From contig JAACPI010000006.1 in NCBI GenBank assembly GCA_009995545.1, forward strand, positions 1-49,979: 49,979 nt of DNA. The letters are read 5' to 3'. A program made the position numbers and the translations under genes. Of the stretch, positions 1 through 10,420 are shown one piece after another. Positions within the stretch are counted from its first letter, which is position 1. Every line of letters starts with the position of its first letter. Below the pieces are notes generated by a model that had not been told where the DNA came from, did not search any database, and was given only the letters and a program-made list of their open reading frames with translations. Origin of the DNA: a bacterium (lineage in GTDB: Bacteria > Patescibacteriota > WWE3 > 2-01-FULL-39-13 > JAACPI01).

Positions 1-1103
1 TACAAGCAATTTTAACCTTGCCTACAGGTATAATTGCAAATTCAGTTACTAAAACCGTTACCGAAATTAAAAATGACGATTACCCAAATGGCCTTTCGTT
101 ATTTTTTTACTCGCTATTAAAACTAAATTTAGCCTTTAGCTTGGTAATTGTAATTTTAATGTATTTGTTTAAAGATTTTATTTTTTCTTATTTAAATATT
201 TCTGACACAACACTGTTTTTACCTTTTTTATTTTATGTTTTTATTAGTATTTTATTTATTTACGATAAATCGTTTTTGCAAGGCCTCCATAGGTACAAGG
301 CCTTTTCTTTAGTTGGTTTTTTGCATGTTTTAGGTAAGCTTTTTACAGCCCTAATTGTGCTCTATTACTCGCTTAATTTACTGTGGGTATTTATTTTACT
401 GGCGTTATTTATTTTATTGTTTGAAGCTTTTTCACTTTATTTACTGTTTAAAAATATAAATAAAAAAGTAGGGCTTTTTTCTACTAAACATTTAGGTAAA
501 ATATTACGTTTTTCATTTTTTTCTAGCTTTGGTTTTTTGGGAATTACCCTTATTTTTAATAACGATATTTTATTAGTTAAACATTTATTTAATGCAGAAA
601 TTGCGGGGTTTTACTCGTCTAGTGCTGTGATGGGGCGAATGGTATTTTACGGAGCCTCGCCAATAGCTACCGTTTTATTTCCAATTTGTGCTGAGAGATA
701 TCACCAGAAAAAAGGTTATTTAGATGTAATGTTTAAGGGTTTAACTGCGGTGTTTTTAATGTCTTTAGCTGGATTTATTGTTTTTTACTTTTTTCCAGAG
801 TACATAATTAAATTAATGTTTGGTGATAAGTATTTGGGGTCGGCGCAATACCTACCTTTATACTCTTTATATATGCTTTTTTATTCTGTAACGGCTGTTT
901 TTACCTGGCTTTTAGTTTCGGTATCTAGGCTTAAATTAGTTTCGATAACTTTACTAGGGGCTTTTATACAATATATAAGCATTAAGTTTATATTTAACCA
1001 GAATGTTTCACAGGTACTTTATACAAGTATTGCTGTTTGTGCTGGTATACTGGGTGTATACGTTCTGTCGTTTATTAAAGAATTTTATTTAGTAAAAAAG
1101 TGA
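1..1103 (+). CDS. Polysaccharide flippase (Wzx/MATE-like oligosaccharide translocase), 5' truncated by window edge
   Basis: Frame stays open upstream of the listed start (QAILTLPTGIIAN...); many hydrophobic segments; position at head of a glycan cluster. Confidence 0.75.
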   Translation, partial: QAILTLPTGIIANSVTKTVTEIKNDDYPNGLSLFFYSLLKLNLAFSLVIVILMYLFKDFIFSYLNISDTTLFLPFLFYVFISILFIYDKSFLQGLHRYKAFSLVGFLHVLGKLFTALIVLYYSLNLLWVFILLALFILLFEAFSLYLLFKNINKKVGLFSTKHLGKILRFSFFSSFGFLGITLIFNNDILLVKHLFNAEIAGFYSSSAVMGRMVFYGASPIATVLFPICAERYHQKKGYLDVMFKGLTAVFLMSLAGFIVFYFFPEYIIKLMFGDKYLGSAQYLPLYSLYMLFYSVTAVFTWLLVSVSRLKLVSITLLGAFIQYISIKFIFNQNVSQVLYTSIAVCAGILGVYVLSFIKEFYLVKK

Positions 1104-1981
1104 ATATAAAACTATTATCAATTATTACCCCGGTTTATAAGAATGAAAAAACTGTAGCTAAAGATGTTAGTGACTTAAAAAGGGCGTTATTAAAGACTCC
1201 CTATAATTTTGAAATTATAGTCGTGGTAGACGGAACTTTGCTTGATAAATCTTTTGAAAATGCAAAAAAAGTTGCTAGTAGCAAAGTTAAAGTTTTTGGA
1301 TATAAAACTAATAAAGGAAAGGGTCAGGCTGTTAGATACGGAATGAGTAAGGCTAAAGGTGATGTTGTAGGTTTTATTGATACTGGAGGAGATATCAATC
1401 CTCAGGGCATTATAATGGCTCTAGAACATATGAAATGGTATGGGGCCGATGTAATTATTGGAAGTAAATTACACTCAGCTAGTGTGGTTAAAAACTACTC
1501 TGGTTTTAGAAAGCTTTTAACTTATGGGTACTACTTGTTTGTTAAAACCTTATTTCAAATGAATGTTAGAGATACTCAAACAGGCCTAAAGTTTTTTAAG
1601 CGTGAAGTATTAGAGGCAGTTTTAGATAAGCTAGTTATAAAAAGATTTGCTTTTGATATGGAGATATTGGCTGTGTGTTCTAGGTTAGGTTATAAAATTT
1701 ACGATGCCCCGGTTTTTGTTGACTTTAGTACAGCCCCCTCTACAGTTGTAAATAAATCGTTACTAATCAGTGTTTTTCAGTTTGTTTCAGATACTCTCGC
1801 TGTTTGGTATAGAATGCACATTTTAAAATATTACGATGATGGTAGAAAAAGGGTTAAAAAATTTGACCCAGAACTTAGTATGTATGTAAATACGGGTGAT
1901 ATGGTAGGAAGTAAGCAAAAAATAGTTAATGTTGTAAATAATTTTTATAGTATTTTTTCTAAAAACAAACCCCAAATCTAG
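1100..1981 (+). CDS. Glycosyltransferase family 2 (dolichyl-phosphate-mannose synthase-like)
   Basis: LSIITPVYKNEKTV..., GKGQAVRYGM, DTQTGLKFFKREV; GTG start overlapping the previous stop. Confidence 0.85.
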   Translation: MNIKLLSIITPVYKNEKTVAKDVSDLKRALLKTPYNFEIIVVVDGTLLDKSFENAKKVASSKVKVFGYKTNKGKGQAVRYGMSKAKGDVVGFIDTGGDINPQGIIMALEHMKWYGADVIIGSKLHSASVVKNYSGFRKLLTYGYYLFVKTLFQMNVRDTQTGLKFFKREVLEAVLDKLVIKRFAFDMEILAVCSRLGYKIYDAPVFVDFSTAPSTVVNKSLLISVFQFVSDTLAVWYRMHILKYYDDGRKRVKKFDPELSMYVNTGDMVGSKQKIVNVVNNFYSIFSKNKPQI

Positions 1982-2016
1982 ACTCCAAACCCATAGTATT
2001 GTATAATCAACCTATT

Positions 2017-2826
2017 ATGCTTAGAGAAGGAGCACCCATACTACATTTTGATTCAGCACCTGAGACCCGTTCTTTGTATAAGTTTGCAGGTTTATCAGAC
2101 CCTTTTCAAAGAGCAACGCAAGACGCCCCTGCTGTAGAGAGTTTACTTAATATAGAAGATGCCCCACAGGTAGAGACATATTTTGGGTGCCCTACCTTTG
2201 TTCTTTTTCCAACCTACGGTGAGCCTCATCAAATAGAGATGCAAATACGGGCATTGGGTGTCTTAAATGACTATATGTTATATGAGTTTCCACATAGACC
2301 CCCAATAAATTTATTATTTGTTGAGGGGGGACAAAATTCAAAGGCGGGAGATGAGTACGAGTCTTTAGTACATTTAAAGGAATTTACTGGTGTAAATATT
2401 TTTAGGGAGGGTTCAATCAAAGATTTTTTACCTACTGGTTATCGCTTTGCGACCGATACCGGAGGGGAATTGGATTATTTACGATATGCCAGAGAGATGA
2501 TTGAAAGAGGCAGACCTGGACCCGTAGCACACGCTTTAGTCTTGGGAATGGCCCCTCATATGTTAGGTATTTCTAAATTAATAAAAGGAAAAAGACTAAA
2601 AGGTGTAACGCCTTTAAGTGTTGAAGGAGTTTTGTACGCCCTATACCCAGAGTTACTTTATAAGTACATGGATCTAGAGGAATACCGTTCTACAGAAGCT
2701 GCTTTTAGAAAAGGGGAAGTTACTAAAAGTTTTATAAGAGAGTTAGATAGGACTGGAAGGCTCTTAACCTGGTTGTCTTCAACCGATTATAAATCGGCAT
2801 TACATAAAATGGTTCACGGCCTTTAA
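2017..2826 (+). CDS. Hypothetical soluble protein; GEPH...FVEGG motif faintly reminiscent of the ChaN/EreA/TIKI-type superfamily
   Basis: Long ORF; ATG at 2017 preferred over 1999 because TATAAT lies at 2002-2007; no confident family. Confidence 0.6.
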   Translation: MLREGAPILHFDSAPETRSLYKFAGLSDPFQRATQDAPAVESLLNIEDAPQVETYFGCPTFVLFPTYGEPHQIEMQIRALGVLNDYMLYEFPHRPPINLLFVEGGQNSKAGDEYESLVHLKEFTGVNIFREGSIKDFLPTGYRFATDTGGELDYLRYAREMIERGRPGPVAHALVLGMAPHMLGISKLIKGKRLKGVTPLSVEGVLYALYPELLYKYMDLEEYRSTEAAFRKGEVTKSFIRELDRTGRLLTWLSSTDYKSALHKMVHGL

Positions 2827-2882
2827 ATAAACACACTTTTCTAGGTCATTATTTTTTACCACATTTCCTTTATACTAAATGT

Positions 2883-4019
2883 ATGCTTATTGTTATTTTA
2901 AATTGGAGATGCATTAAAAACCCCAAAGAAGGTGGGGCCGAAAGAACTACTTTTGAGTATGCAAAATACTGGTTAAGTAAAGGACACAAAGTTGTTTGGG
3001 TAGCGAATAGGTATAAAAATTCTAAAAAATTCGAAACAATAGAAGGCGTCAGTTTTATTAGAGTTGGTTTTAACCTTAACACCCATTTGTTTTGGTTTAT
3101 TTTAAGGTACCCTTTTTATCTATTTAGTGTGTGGCGGATCCTACTAACAAAATATTGGTTAAACCACGACGTAAAATTAATTGTAGATGAAATTCACGGC
3201 TTCCCTCATTTTGCATCTTTACTAAAAAATAAAAGAGTGGTCTTGTTAACTTGTGAAGTAGCTGGGTCAGAAATTTGGTCCAAAATGTTCCCTTTCCCCT
3301 TTAATATTTTAGGCGTACAACTTGAAAAATTTATCTATAGGTTTTATAAAAATAATGAAATTTGGACAATATCCCAGTCTACTACTAAAGATGTTAAGCA
3401 ACTTAACCCCGCTCTAAATGTTAAAATACTGCCTTTAGGTATTTCTACCTTACAAAAAAGTAACCCTGTTGGTGTTACAAAAAATAGTTATCCCACAGCT
3501 CTTTTCGTTGCCAGGGTAGTAAAAATGAAGGGGGTGGAAGACGCAATTAAGGCCGCTCAAATTATTTGTAAAAAATTTCCCAACTTTGTTTTAAATATTG
3601 TGGGTGGGGGAGAGGACTCTTATATTTTAAGCCTAAAAAAACTTGCTGTAGATTTAAATATTTCTAAAAATGTTAATTTTTTAGGATACGTTTCAGAAAA
3701 GAAAAAATATTCACTTTATAGACAATCTCACTTTCTATTTCACCCCTCTTTTAAGGAGGGTTTTGGACTGACTGTTCTAGAGGCGGGATTAGTCAAAACA
3801 CCTAGTATTGTTAGGGGTGGTAGTAGTTTAGATGAACTAGTTAAAGATAATAAAAATGGTTTTGTTGTAAATAATTATAGAGAAATGGCAACAAAGTTTA
3901 TTAATTCGATAAATAATAAAAAAGTTTATAACCATTTATGCTTAGAGGCCTATAAAAATGCTAATAATTACCTTTGGCCAAAAGTATTACAAAAATCAAA
4001 AAGTGTTACCCAAATTTAA
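2883..4019 (+). CDS. Glycosyltransferase family 4
   Basis: FVARVVKMKGVEDAIKA..., HPSFKEGFGLTVLEAGLVKTPSIV; GT-B fold C-terminal motif. Confidence 0.88.
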   Translation: MLIVILNWRCIKNPKEGGAERTTFEYAKYWLSKGHKVVWVANRYKNSKKFETIEGVSFIRVGFNLNTHLFWFILRYPFYLFSVWRILLTKYWLNHDVKLIVDEIHGFPHFASLLKNKRVVLLTCEVAGSEIWSKMFPFPFNILGVQLEKFIYRFYKNNEIWTISQSTTKDVKQLNPALNVKILPLGISTLQKSNPVGVTKNSYPTALFVARVVKMKGVEDAIKAAQIICKKFPNFVLNIVGGGEDSYILSLKKLAVDLNISKNVNFLGYVSEKKKYSLYRQSHFLFHPSFKEGFGLTVLEAGLVKTPSIVRGGSSLDELVKDNKNGFVVNNYREMATKFINSINNKKVYNHLCLEAYKNANNYLWPKVLQKSKSVTQI

Positions 4020-5631
4020 TCTAAATATCTCAAATAAAATTTCTTTTTATAGAGTATTACTTTTAATTTTTTTTGGAGTATTGGCTGTTTTTAAATTATT
4101 CTCCCTCTATACCGTATCTTTAGATAGCGACGAGGTTATGTGGTCGGTAATGGCTAACAACATAGTCACCTTTCAAAAACAGTACCTATATTTTGCAGAT
4201 CAAAATTTTAGGGGAAGTTTAGAAGCCTACTTACTTTCTCCATTTCAGCTGTTGTTTGGTGTGTCGGTATTCTCTTTGAGAGTAAACAGCTTAATATTTA
4301 ATTTTTTAACTGCCGTGTTTATTTATAAATCAATGTTATTAATGCTTCCCGAAAAAAGTAAAAGTGTTGTTTTATTTTCGCTACTTGCAGTTTTAACTTA
4401 CTTTTTACAATTGCCAAACAATTTAGTTGTTCACACTAAATCTTGGGGAAATTACAATTTTATTGAATTTGCCTGTGTTTTTAGTTACTACTTTTTCTTT
4501 AAATATATAGTTTCTGCAAAAACACCTAAAACAATAAACTTAATTGGTCTAGGTGTAATACTGGGTATTAGTTTTTGGGCTAATATGCAGGCCTTATACT
4601 TTATTGTTGTGTTATTTATGTTTACCTTTGTCTTGGATGTCCCTGATTTTATAAGAAATTTAATATCACTTACAAAAAATAAATTGTTATTCTCCATTTT
4701 AGCTTTTAACTTGGTTACAATATTTTTTAATTTATACCTGTTAGCTAAAAAAAGAAGTCTTTTTAATCCCTTTTTAACTTTAAATAACAAATTAAATTTC
4801 AATTTTAACAGTGAAATTTTAAGTAGATTTAATATCCCTAGCCTGTGGTTTATATACCTAATGTGGGGGTGTTTTATTATTTATCTGACCTATTCTGTTA
4901 AAACCAAAAATACAATTTTTAAAAAGTTTTTTTATCTGGTAAATTTTTCATTTATTGGGATTTTTATAAATATTTATCACAATTCCTTAAGTAGGGTTTC
5001 TGCAGAGGGAGGGGATGTTTTGACTACCTTTAATTTTCTAATAAATGTAGTATTTAGATCTTTTTATCAAAATTTATTTTATGTAGTAATTTTACTATCC
5101 TTAATTGGGTTATTTTTTAGGTTTAAAGTTTTTATAAAACTAAGGCGTCTTTCTTTAGATCTGTACGATTTATACTTAGCTTCTTTTTTTGTCTTTTTAG
5201 TTATGTTTTTAGTTAGCTCTATACCCCAACTTACACCCACCCCTAGGTATTTAATTATTTGGTGGCCTGTTTCTGTTATAGCTGTTTATGCAACTATAAG
5301 TAAAATTTTTGTTAAGGATAGTGTAAAAATATTTTTTTCCTTGTTGTTTTTTAGTCTATATTTTTTTATTTGGTTTAAGGGTATTCCTTTTATAAGATCC
5401 TCACAAAAGACCTATGTAGATCAAAAACAAGTTTATTCTGCTAAATCAAAGTTAATAACCGATAGTGGTTATACAACCTGTGTTGGAAATTACTGGAATG
5501 TCGGCCCTGTTATGTTTTATAGTAACTTAAAAATAAAATGTTGGTCTGAGGGAAGATACGGAACCAGTAATAGTTATCTTAATGACTACAAAGCTAAGTT
5601 TTCAAATACTGCTCCTTTTGTGGTAAATTAG
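4003..5631 (+). CDS. Polytopic membrane glycosyltransferase (GT-C/ArnT-PMT-like)
   Basis: Multiple TM segments with an acidic motif after TM1 (SLDSDEVMWSVMANN); GTG at 4003 is a plausible start (ORF track gives 3958). Confidence 0.65.
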   Translation: MLPKFNLNISNKISFYRVLLLIFFGVLAVFKLFSLYTVSLDSDEVMWSVMANNIVTFQKQYLYFADQNFRGSLEAYLLSPFQLLFGVSVFSLRVNSLIFNFLTAVFIYKSMLLMLPEKSKSVVLFSLLAVLTYFLQLPNNLVVHTKSWGNYNFIEFACVFSYYFFFKYIVSAKTPKTINLIGLGVILGISFWANMQALYFIVVLFMFTFVLDVPDFIRNLISLTKNKLLFSILAFNLVTIFFNLYLLAKKRSLFNPFLTLNNKLNFNFNSEILSRFNIPSLWFIYLMWGCFIIYLTYSVKTKNTIFKKFFYLVNFSFIGIFINIYHNSLSRVSAEGGDVLTTFNFLINVVFRSFYQNLFYVVILLSLIGLFFRFKVFIKLRRLSLDLYDLYLASFFVFLVMFLVSSIPQLTPTPRYLIIWWPVSVIAVYATISKIFVKDSVKIFFSLLFFSLYFFIWFKGIPFIRSSQKTYVDQKQVYSAKSKLITDSGYTTCVGNYWNVGPVMFYSNLKIKCWSEGRYGTSNSYLNDYKAKFSNTAPFVVN

Positions 5632-5667
5632 TTACATTATTAAAGTGTTTAGGTTAGTTATTGTTAT

Positions 5668-6507
5668 ATGTCTAATAAAAGTCCTTTAGTATCGATTATT
5701 TTTGCTGCCTACAACGAATCTGCGCACGCTGAAAGGTTGTTAAAATCGATAAAAGATCAAACCTACCTAAATATCGAACCCCTTGTAGTTGTAGACAAAA
5801 AAACTACTGATAATACCCTAGAGACTGCAAAAAAATATGCTCCAAAATCCTTTTTAGGTGGTATGGAAAGGAGTGAAAATCGAAATATGGGTATACAAAA
5901 ATCAAGTGGTGATTATTTGTTACTTTTAGATGCAGACATGATCTTAACGGCAGGTGTTGTTGAAGAGTGCGTAAATATCATGATTAAAGATCCCCAGATT
6001 AAAACAATCACAGTACCTGAAAAATCTATAGGCGATAGCTTTTGGGCTAAGTGCAAGGCTTTTGAAAGAAACTTTTATTTTATTGAGGGGGATACAGCTG
6101 TTGAGGCATCTAGATTTTTTGAAAAAAAAGCTGTTGTTAATGTGGGTGGTTACGACGCAAATATAACTGGGCCCGAAGATTGGGATTTACCAGAACGAAT
6201 TAATTTAGAATATCCAAAAAAAGCTAGAACGAAATCTTATATTATTCACAATGAGGGTAATGTTAGCCTATTTAAATTAATGAAAAAAAAGAATTACTAC
6301 GCAAAATTGGCTCACGTTTATATGAAAAAACACAGCGTTAGTACCTTTAGCACTAAGACAATTTATTTTTTACGACCTGTTTTTTATAAACATTGGAAGT
6401 TATGGTTTAAAAACCCTGTAATTGGTTTGGGTACAATTTTTATGTTAACTATGGAATTTATTGCAGGGGGTGTCGGTTTTTTACAAGGTAAGTTTTCTAA
6501 AGTTTAA
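5668..6507 (+). CDS. Glycosyltransferase family 2
   Basis: VSIIFAAYNESAHAERLLKSI..., LLLDADMIL, GPEDWDLPERI. Confidence 0.88.
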   Translation: MSNKSPLVSIIFAAYNESAHAERLLKSIKDQTYLNIEPLVVVDKKTTDNTLETAKKYAPKSFLGGMERSENRNMGIQKSSGDYLLLLDADMILTAGVVEECVNIMIKDPQIKTITVPEKSIGDSFWAKCKAFERNFYFIEGDTAVEASRFFEKKAVVNVGGYDANITGPEDWDLPERINLEYPKKARTKSYIIHNEGNVSLFKLMKKKNYYAKLAHVYMKKHSVSTFSTKTIYFLRPVFYKHWKLWFKNPVIGLGTIFMLTMEFIAGGVGFLQGKFSKV

Positions 6508-6509
6508 TT

Positions 6510-7583
6510 GTGAAAACATATATTCTTTTATCGCATTCCACTAAAATGGAAGGCCCCATAAATTACTTGGAGCACTACTTATTGGACAAGAATTATACCG
6601 TGTACCGTATTGATCACCCACTTGCAAACTACGGTACTAGAGAAACTTTAGTGTATAAAAACTCCCTTGTTATAAAAATCTTTTCCCGTGTAAATTTATC
6701 CGTTTTAAACTTGCTAATAGATTTTTTCTTATCAATTTACTACTGTTCTGTTTTACCCGGCAAAAATAAGACTTTGATTGGGGCTAACAATTTTGACACT
6801 TTGGCTGCATTAACTTACAAATTATTTAATAAGGGTAATGTTCGAAAAATAATTTACTTTGCGGCAGATTATTCAGAGAATCGTTATGGTAATGCGTTAT
6901 TAGACTGGGTTTATGTTATCGTCGAGAAGCTAGTTCTCAAGTATTCCGATGTTGTGGTCTCTAACACACACAGAGCTGAAAAAAAACGTATATCCTTAGG
7001 ACTGAATACTAAAAAAAGTGTTGTTGTTCCCAATGGGGTTTACTTAGATTCCCCTACCTTTAAAAATAAAAAAATTAATAATAATAACTTTATCTACATT
7101 GGTAATGTCACTCCAGAGCATGGGCTACTTGCGATGATACGAGTATTAAAAGATTTAAATATGTCCCTTACGGTTATTGGTGGGGGCAGTGGTTGGAAAG
7201 AATTGGAAAAATTTGTTAGGAAAGAGGGAATATACACTAAACTTTACAAAGACAAACCGCACTCTTTTGTTATTGATTATCTTAAAGATTTTAAGGGGTG
7301 GGGACTTGCCCCATATAATAATGATTCACTTTGGACTTTTTATTGTTCCCCTTTAAAAGTTAATGAGTATATTGCATCTGGTATTCCAGTTGTGGTTTCT
7401 AGCGTCCCTGAGATTTCCAAAGAGATATCTGAAAAAGGTTTGGGTGTCGTGTATAAAAATCTGAATGGGGAAGACCTGGCTAAAAATATATCTGAGTTCA
7501 ATTCTATTAATTTTAACCTTAAGGCTAAGAGCTTTTATAGTTACTATAACTATAACTGTTTGTATAGTCTAATTTCTTTATGA
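6510..7583 (+). CDS. Glycosyltransferase family 4-like
   Basis: VVVPNGVYLDS..., IGNVTPEHGLLAMIRV, SPLKVNEYIASGIPVVVSSV; GTG start. Confidence 0.8.
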   Translation: MKTYILLSHSTKMEGPINYLEHYLLDKNYTVYRIDHPLANYGTRETLVYKNSLVIKIFSRVNLSVLNLLIDFFLSIYYCSVLPGKNKTLIGANNFDTLAALTYKLFNKGNVRKIIYFAADYSENRYGNALLDWVYVIVEKLVLKYSDVVVSNTHRAEKKRISLGLNTKKSVVVPNGVYLDSPTFKNKKINNNNFIYIGNVTPEHGLLAMIRVLKDLNMSLTVIGGGSGWKELEKFVRKEGIYTKLYKDKPHSFVIDYLKDFKGWGLAPYNNDSLWTFYCSPLKVNEYIASGIPVVVSSVPEISKEISEKGLGVVYKNLNGEDLAKNISEFNSINFNLKAKSFYSYYNYNCLYSLISL

Positions 7584-8428
7584 TAAAAAAAATGTACTGG
7601 TTCGTTAAGCAGTCACTATTTCTGGATTATAGATTTTTTTCAACTAATAGGTGGAGTTTAATTCTAAAAATTGAGTTTATTTTTATTAAATACTACTTAA
7701 TAATTAAACATTTTTTTGTAAGATTTGAACTGGGAGTTTCCAATGTTAATTTTGGAAAATCGAGAATTTATTATGACTCCGCATACGGTTTGGCTGGGTA
7801 CCAAAGTATGTTGACTAGACAAAAGAATTTGCTTTCCTATACAGGACTAAGGAGTTCCCAGGCACTAAAAATATTTGATGTGGGGGCTAATGTGGGCTTT
7901 TATACTCTAATGTGTAAAGATTTATTTCCTAAATCTAAAATTCATGCTTTTGAGCCTATTCCGGATACTTTTAAATGTCTGAGGAACAATTGTTCTAAAT
8001 ATACAAATATAAAAGTGAATAACCTCGGTATGTCCTCTAAGGAAGGTGTTCTAAAAATGTCTTTTGATCCTAACGACAGTGCTATTAGCCAAATTTCTAA
8101 AACAGGTAATGTTGAGGTCGAACTGACGACAATCGATAAGTACTTCAGTAGCTTAGGCTTTAATAACCTGGATTTATTAAAAATTGACACTGAAGGTTTT
8201 GAATCTTTAGTTTTAGATGGTGCACCTAAGACCTTGGCTAAAACTCGATATTTAGCAATTGAAATTACTTTAGAGGATAACAAAAATTATACCCTTTCCT
8301 CCCTTCTTTCTAAGCTATATAGTCCAGATTACGACTTTGACTTAGTAGCATTTCGTAATTACTCTGATAAAGGGGAGGGGCCAATCCATATTATGGACGC
8401 CCTATTTGTTAACAAAAAACTTTCCTAA
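7580..8428 (+). CDS. FkbM family methyltransferase
   Basis: IFDVGANVGFYTLMCKDLFPKSKIHAFEPIPDTFKCLRNN; LKIDTEGFESLVLDGA. Confidence 0.9.
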   Translation: MIKKMYWFVKQSLFLDYRFFSTNRWSLILKIEFIFIKYYLIIKHFFVRFELGVSNVNFGKSRIYYDSAYGLAGYQSMLTRQKNLLSYTGLRSSQALKIFDVGANVGFYTLMCKDLFPKSKIHAFEPIPDTFKCLRNNCSKYTNIKVNNLGMSSKEGVLKMSFDPNDSAISQISKTGNVEVELTTIDKYFSSLGFNNLDLLKIDTEGFESLVLDGAPKTLAKTRYLAIEITLEDNKNYTLSSLLSKLYSPDYDFDLVAFRNYSDKGEGPIHIMDALFVNKKLS

Positions 8429-8430
8429 AG

Positions 8431-9429
8431 ATGATATCTGTAATAATAGTTAATTATAACGGTCTTAAGTGGCTTAAAGGTTGTTTGGATTCTTTAAAAG
8501 TACAAACCTATAAAGATTTCGAAATAATATTTGTGGATAACGCTTCCACTGATGGCAGTGTTGCTTACGTTAAAAAAAATTATCCAAAAGTTAAAGTTTT
8601 AGTTAATAAAGAAAACTATGGTTTTGCAAAGGGAAATAATATTGGATATAAAGCTTCTAGTGGAGAATACATTGTTTTACTAAATAATGATACCTACGTA
8701 GAAAAAGATTACTTAAAAAATTTTATAAAGGTTTTCAAAGAATACCCTAAATGTGGTATTGCCCAGTCCAAAATTGTTTTAATGGATGATCCTAGTAAGC
8801 TTGACAGTGCGGGCTCCTTTTGGACAGGTACTGCATTTTTATACCATGAAGGTTACCAGCAAGGGGCTGAAGTCCAAAAGTACAATAATCCTTATAAAGT
8901 TTTTTCTGTTAAGGGGGCTTCTATGCTAATTAAAAAAGAAGTTATTGAAAAAGTAGGTTTATTTGACGAAGATTTTTGGTGTTATTATGAAGAGACTGAT
9001 TTTTGTCATCGAGCATGGATGAATGGGTACGAGAGTTGGTACTATCCCACGGCACTTTGCTATCACAAAGGGGGTTCCACTTCTTCCCAATTTAATAATG
9101 AAGTCATCCAGTACCATAACATTAAAAATAAGTTATCTAGCTTCTACAAAAATTTTAGTACATGGAACTTTTTAAAATATTTTCTGCTTTTGAACTTCTA
9201 CAGTTTACTAATTTCATTTTACTTTCTGCTAAAATTAAATAAATCCTATTTAGCGTCTTACCTTCGATCCTTAAAATGGTTCATTAATAACCTGAAAATT
9301 TTGAATATAAAGAAAAATAAAATCAGTTCTACTAATCTAAAGAAGGGGTTTGTAGATATTCCGAGGTTCCGGGCACCGATCAAATATTATTTTTATTTGT
9401 TAACAGGGTTAGACAGGTATCCTTACTGA
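8431..9429 (+). CDS. Glycosyltransferase family 2 (rhamnosyltransferase WbbL-like)
   Basis: ISVIIVNYNGLKWLKGCLDSLKVQTYKDFEIIFVDNASTDGS; FDEDFWCYYEETDFCHRA. Confidence 0.92.
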   Translation: MISVIIVNYNGLKWLKGCLDSLKVQTYKDFEIIFVDNASTDGSVAYVKKNYPKVKVLVNKENYGFAKGNNIGYKASSGEYIVLLNNDTYVEKDYLKNFIKVFKEYPKCGIAQSKIVLMDDPSKLDSAGSFWTGTAFLYHEGYQQGAEVQKYNNPYKVFSVKGASMLIKKEVIEKVGLFDEDFWCYYEETDFCHRAWMNGYESWYYPTALCYHKGGSTSSQFNNEVIQYHNIKNKLSSFYKNFSTWNFLKYFLLLNFYSLLISFYFLLKLNKSYLASYLRSLKWFINNLKILNIKKNKISSTNLKKGFVDIPRFRAPIKYYFYLLTGLDRYPY

Positions 9430-9478
9430 TTTAGAAATTATAAATTTATGTTTTTGAGATTTAACACTTAATTACTTT

Positions 9479-10420
9479 ATGTCAGTAAAATATTTAGAAA
9501 TAGTACCTGGCCTTGTTTCCCTAGAAACACATCTACCTCTTGTTGATTTTCTATTGCTAACAAAGAACATTACCCCAAGGGTAGTAGATCGAAAGTACCG
9601 TTTCCACTATACAGTAGCTAAGTACTCTAAATATAGAGAGTCCTTATATAGAAAAGCCTTAAAGAGGGGCAATTATTCCATTGATGGGGATTATACAAGT
9701 ACAAATAACTCTGTTTATTACAGGAGACCCTTATATAAAGGTGTAGGTTTTGTTTTTGAATATGATTACAAAAATAGAATATTTTATTTTAATCCTCTAT
9801 ATAGGTTTTTAAGGGTAAATTTAGGAGATATTTTTACGTTAGGGAGGCACCTTTTCCATGTTATTCAGATTGATCTCCTTAAGGCAGGTTTTCTTGTAAC
9901 CTTTTCAGCCTCTTTTAAAATTAATGGGTCAGTTTACTTGATTTTGGCTAAAGGTAGAAATGGGAAGACTAGTTTGGTGACTTCTGTATTAAAAAGTGGT
10001 GGCGAGTATATATCCGAGAATTTTACAATCTGGGATACCAAAACAGACACGCTCTACGGAACTTACCCTGTATTTGTCAATAAGGGTAGGGGATCTAACA
10101 GGGATCTAAGGGATGTGTTTTCGAAGAGGGGTATAGATACCTGTCTGAAAAAATCTAAGGTTGACGCAGTGATATACTTAAGTCGAGGATTAGAGAGTAA
10201 GTCATCTAGCGAGGTACTACATGAATATTTTTACGGTAGAAATCTCGGTTTTCTTAAAAATAATTTTGCTTTGAGTTATATATACGCTTCCTACAGCTTT
10301 AGAGATCTGTATCACCAAGCTGATCGGGCTTTTGAGTTGTTAGGGAATTATAGGATTACCTATATCCAGGGATATGACCAAAAGAAACTATTAAATTTTC
10401 TTCTTAAAAATGACAAATAA
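9479..10420 (+). CDS. HprK-related P-loop protein in glycan cluster
   Basis: Walker A [AG]x4GK[ST] = AKGRNGKT (nt 9947-9970) after a beta-rich region, then SGGEYISENFTIWD resembling the HprK-type 'ad(d/e)' strand; no HPr partner nearby. Confidence 0.5.
   Translation: MSVKYLEIVPGLVSLETHLPLVDFLLLTKNITPRVVDRKYRFHYTVAKYSKYRESLYRKALKRGNYSIDGDYTSTNNSVYYRRPLYKGVGFVFEYDYKNRIFYFNPLYRFLRVNLGDIFTLGRHLFHVIQIDLLKAGFLVTFSASFKINGSVYLILAKGRNGKTSLVTSVLKSGGEYISENFTIWDTKTDTLYGTYPVFVNKGRGSNRDLRDVFSKRGIDTCLKKSKVDAVIYLSRGLESKSSSEVLHEYFYGRNLGFLKNNFALSYIYASYSFRDLYHQADRAFELLGNYRITYIQGYDQKKLLNFLLKNDK

Noticed and set aside
2870-3082. Minus-strand 70 aa ORF
   Set aside because: Lies antisense to the start of a clear GT4 gene; no recognisable motif.
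4488-4802. Minus-strand ORF of 104 aa
   Set aside because: Antisense to a convincing membrane protein; low-complexity translation; typical AT-rich shadow ORF.
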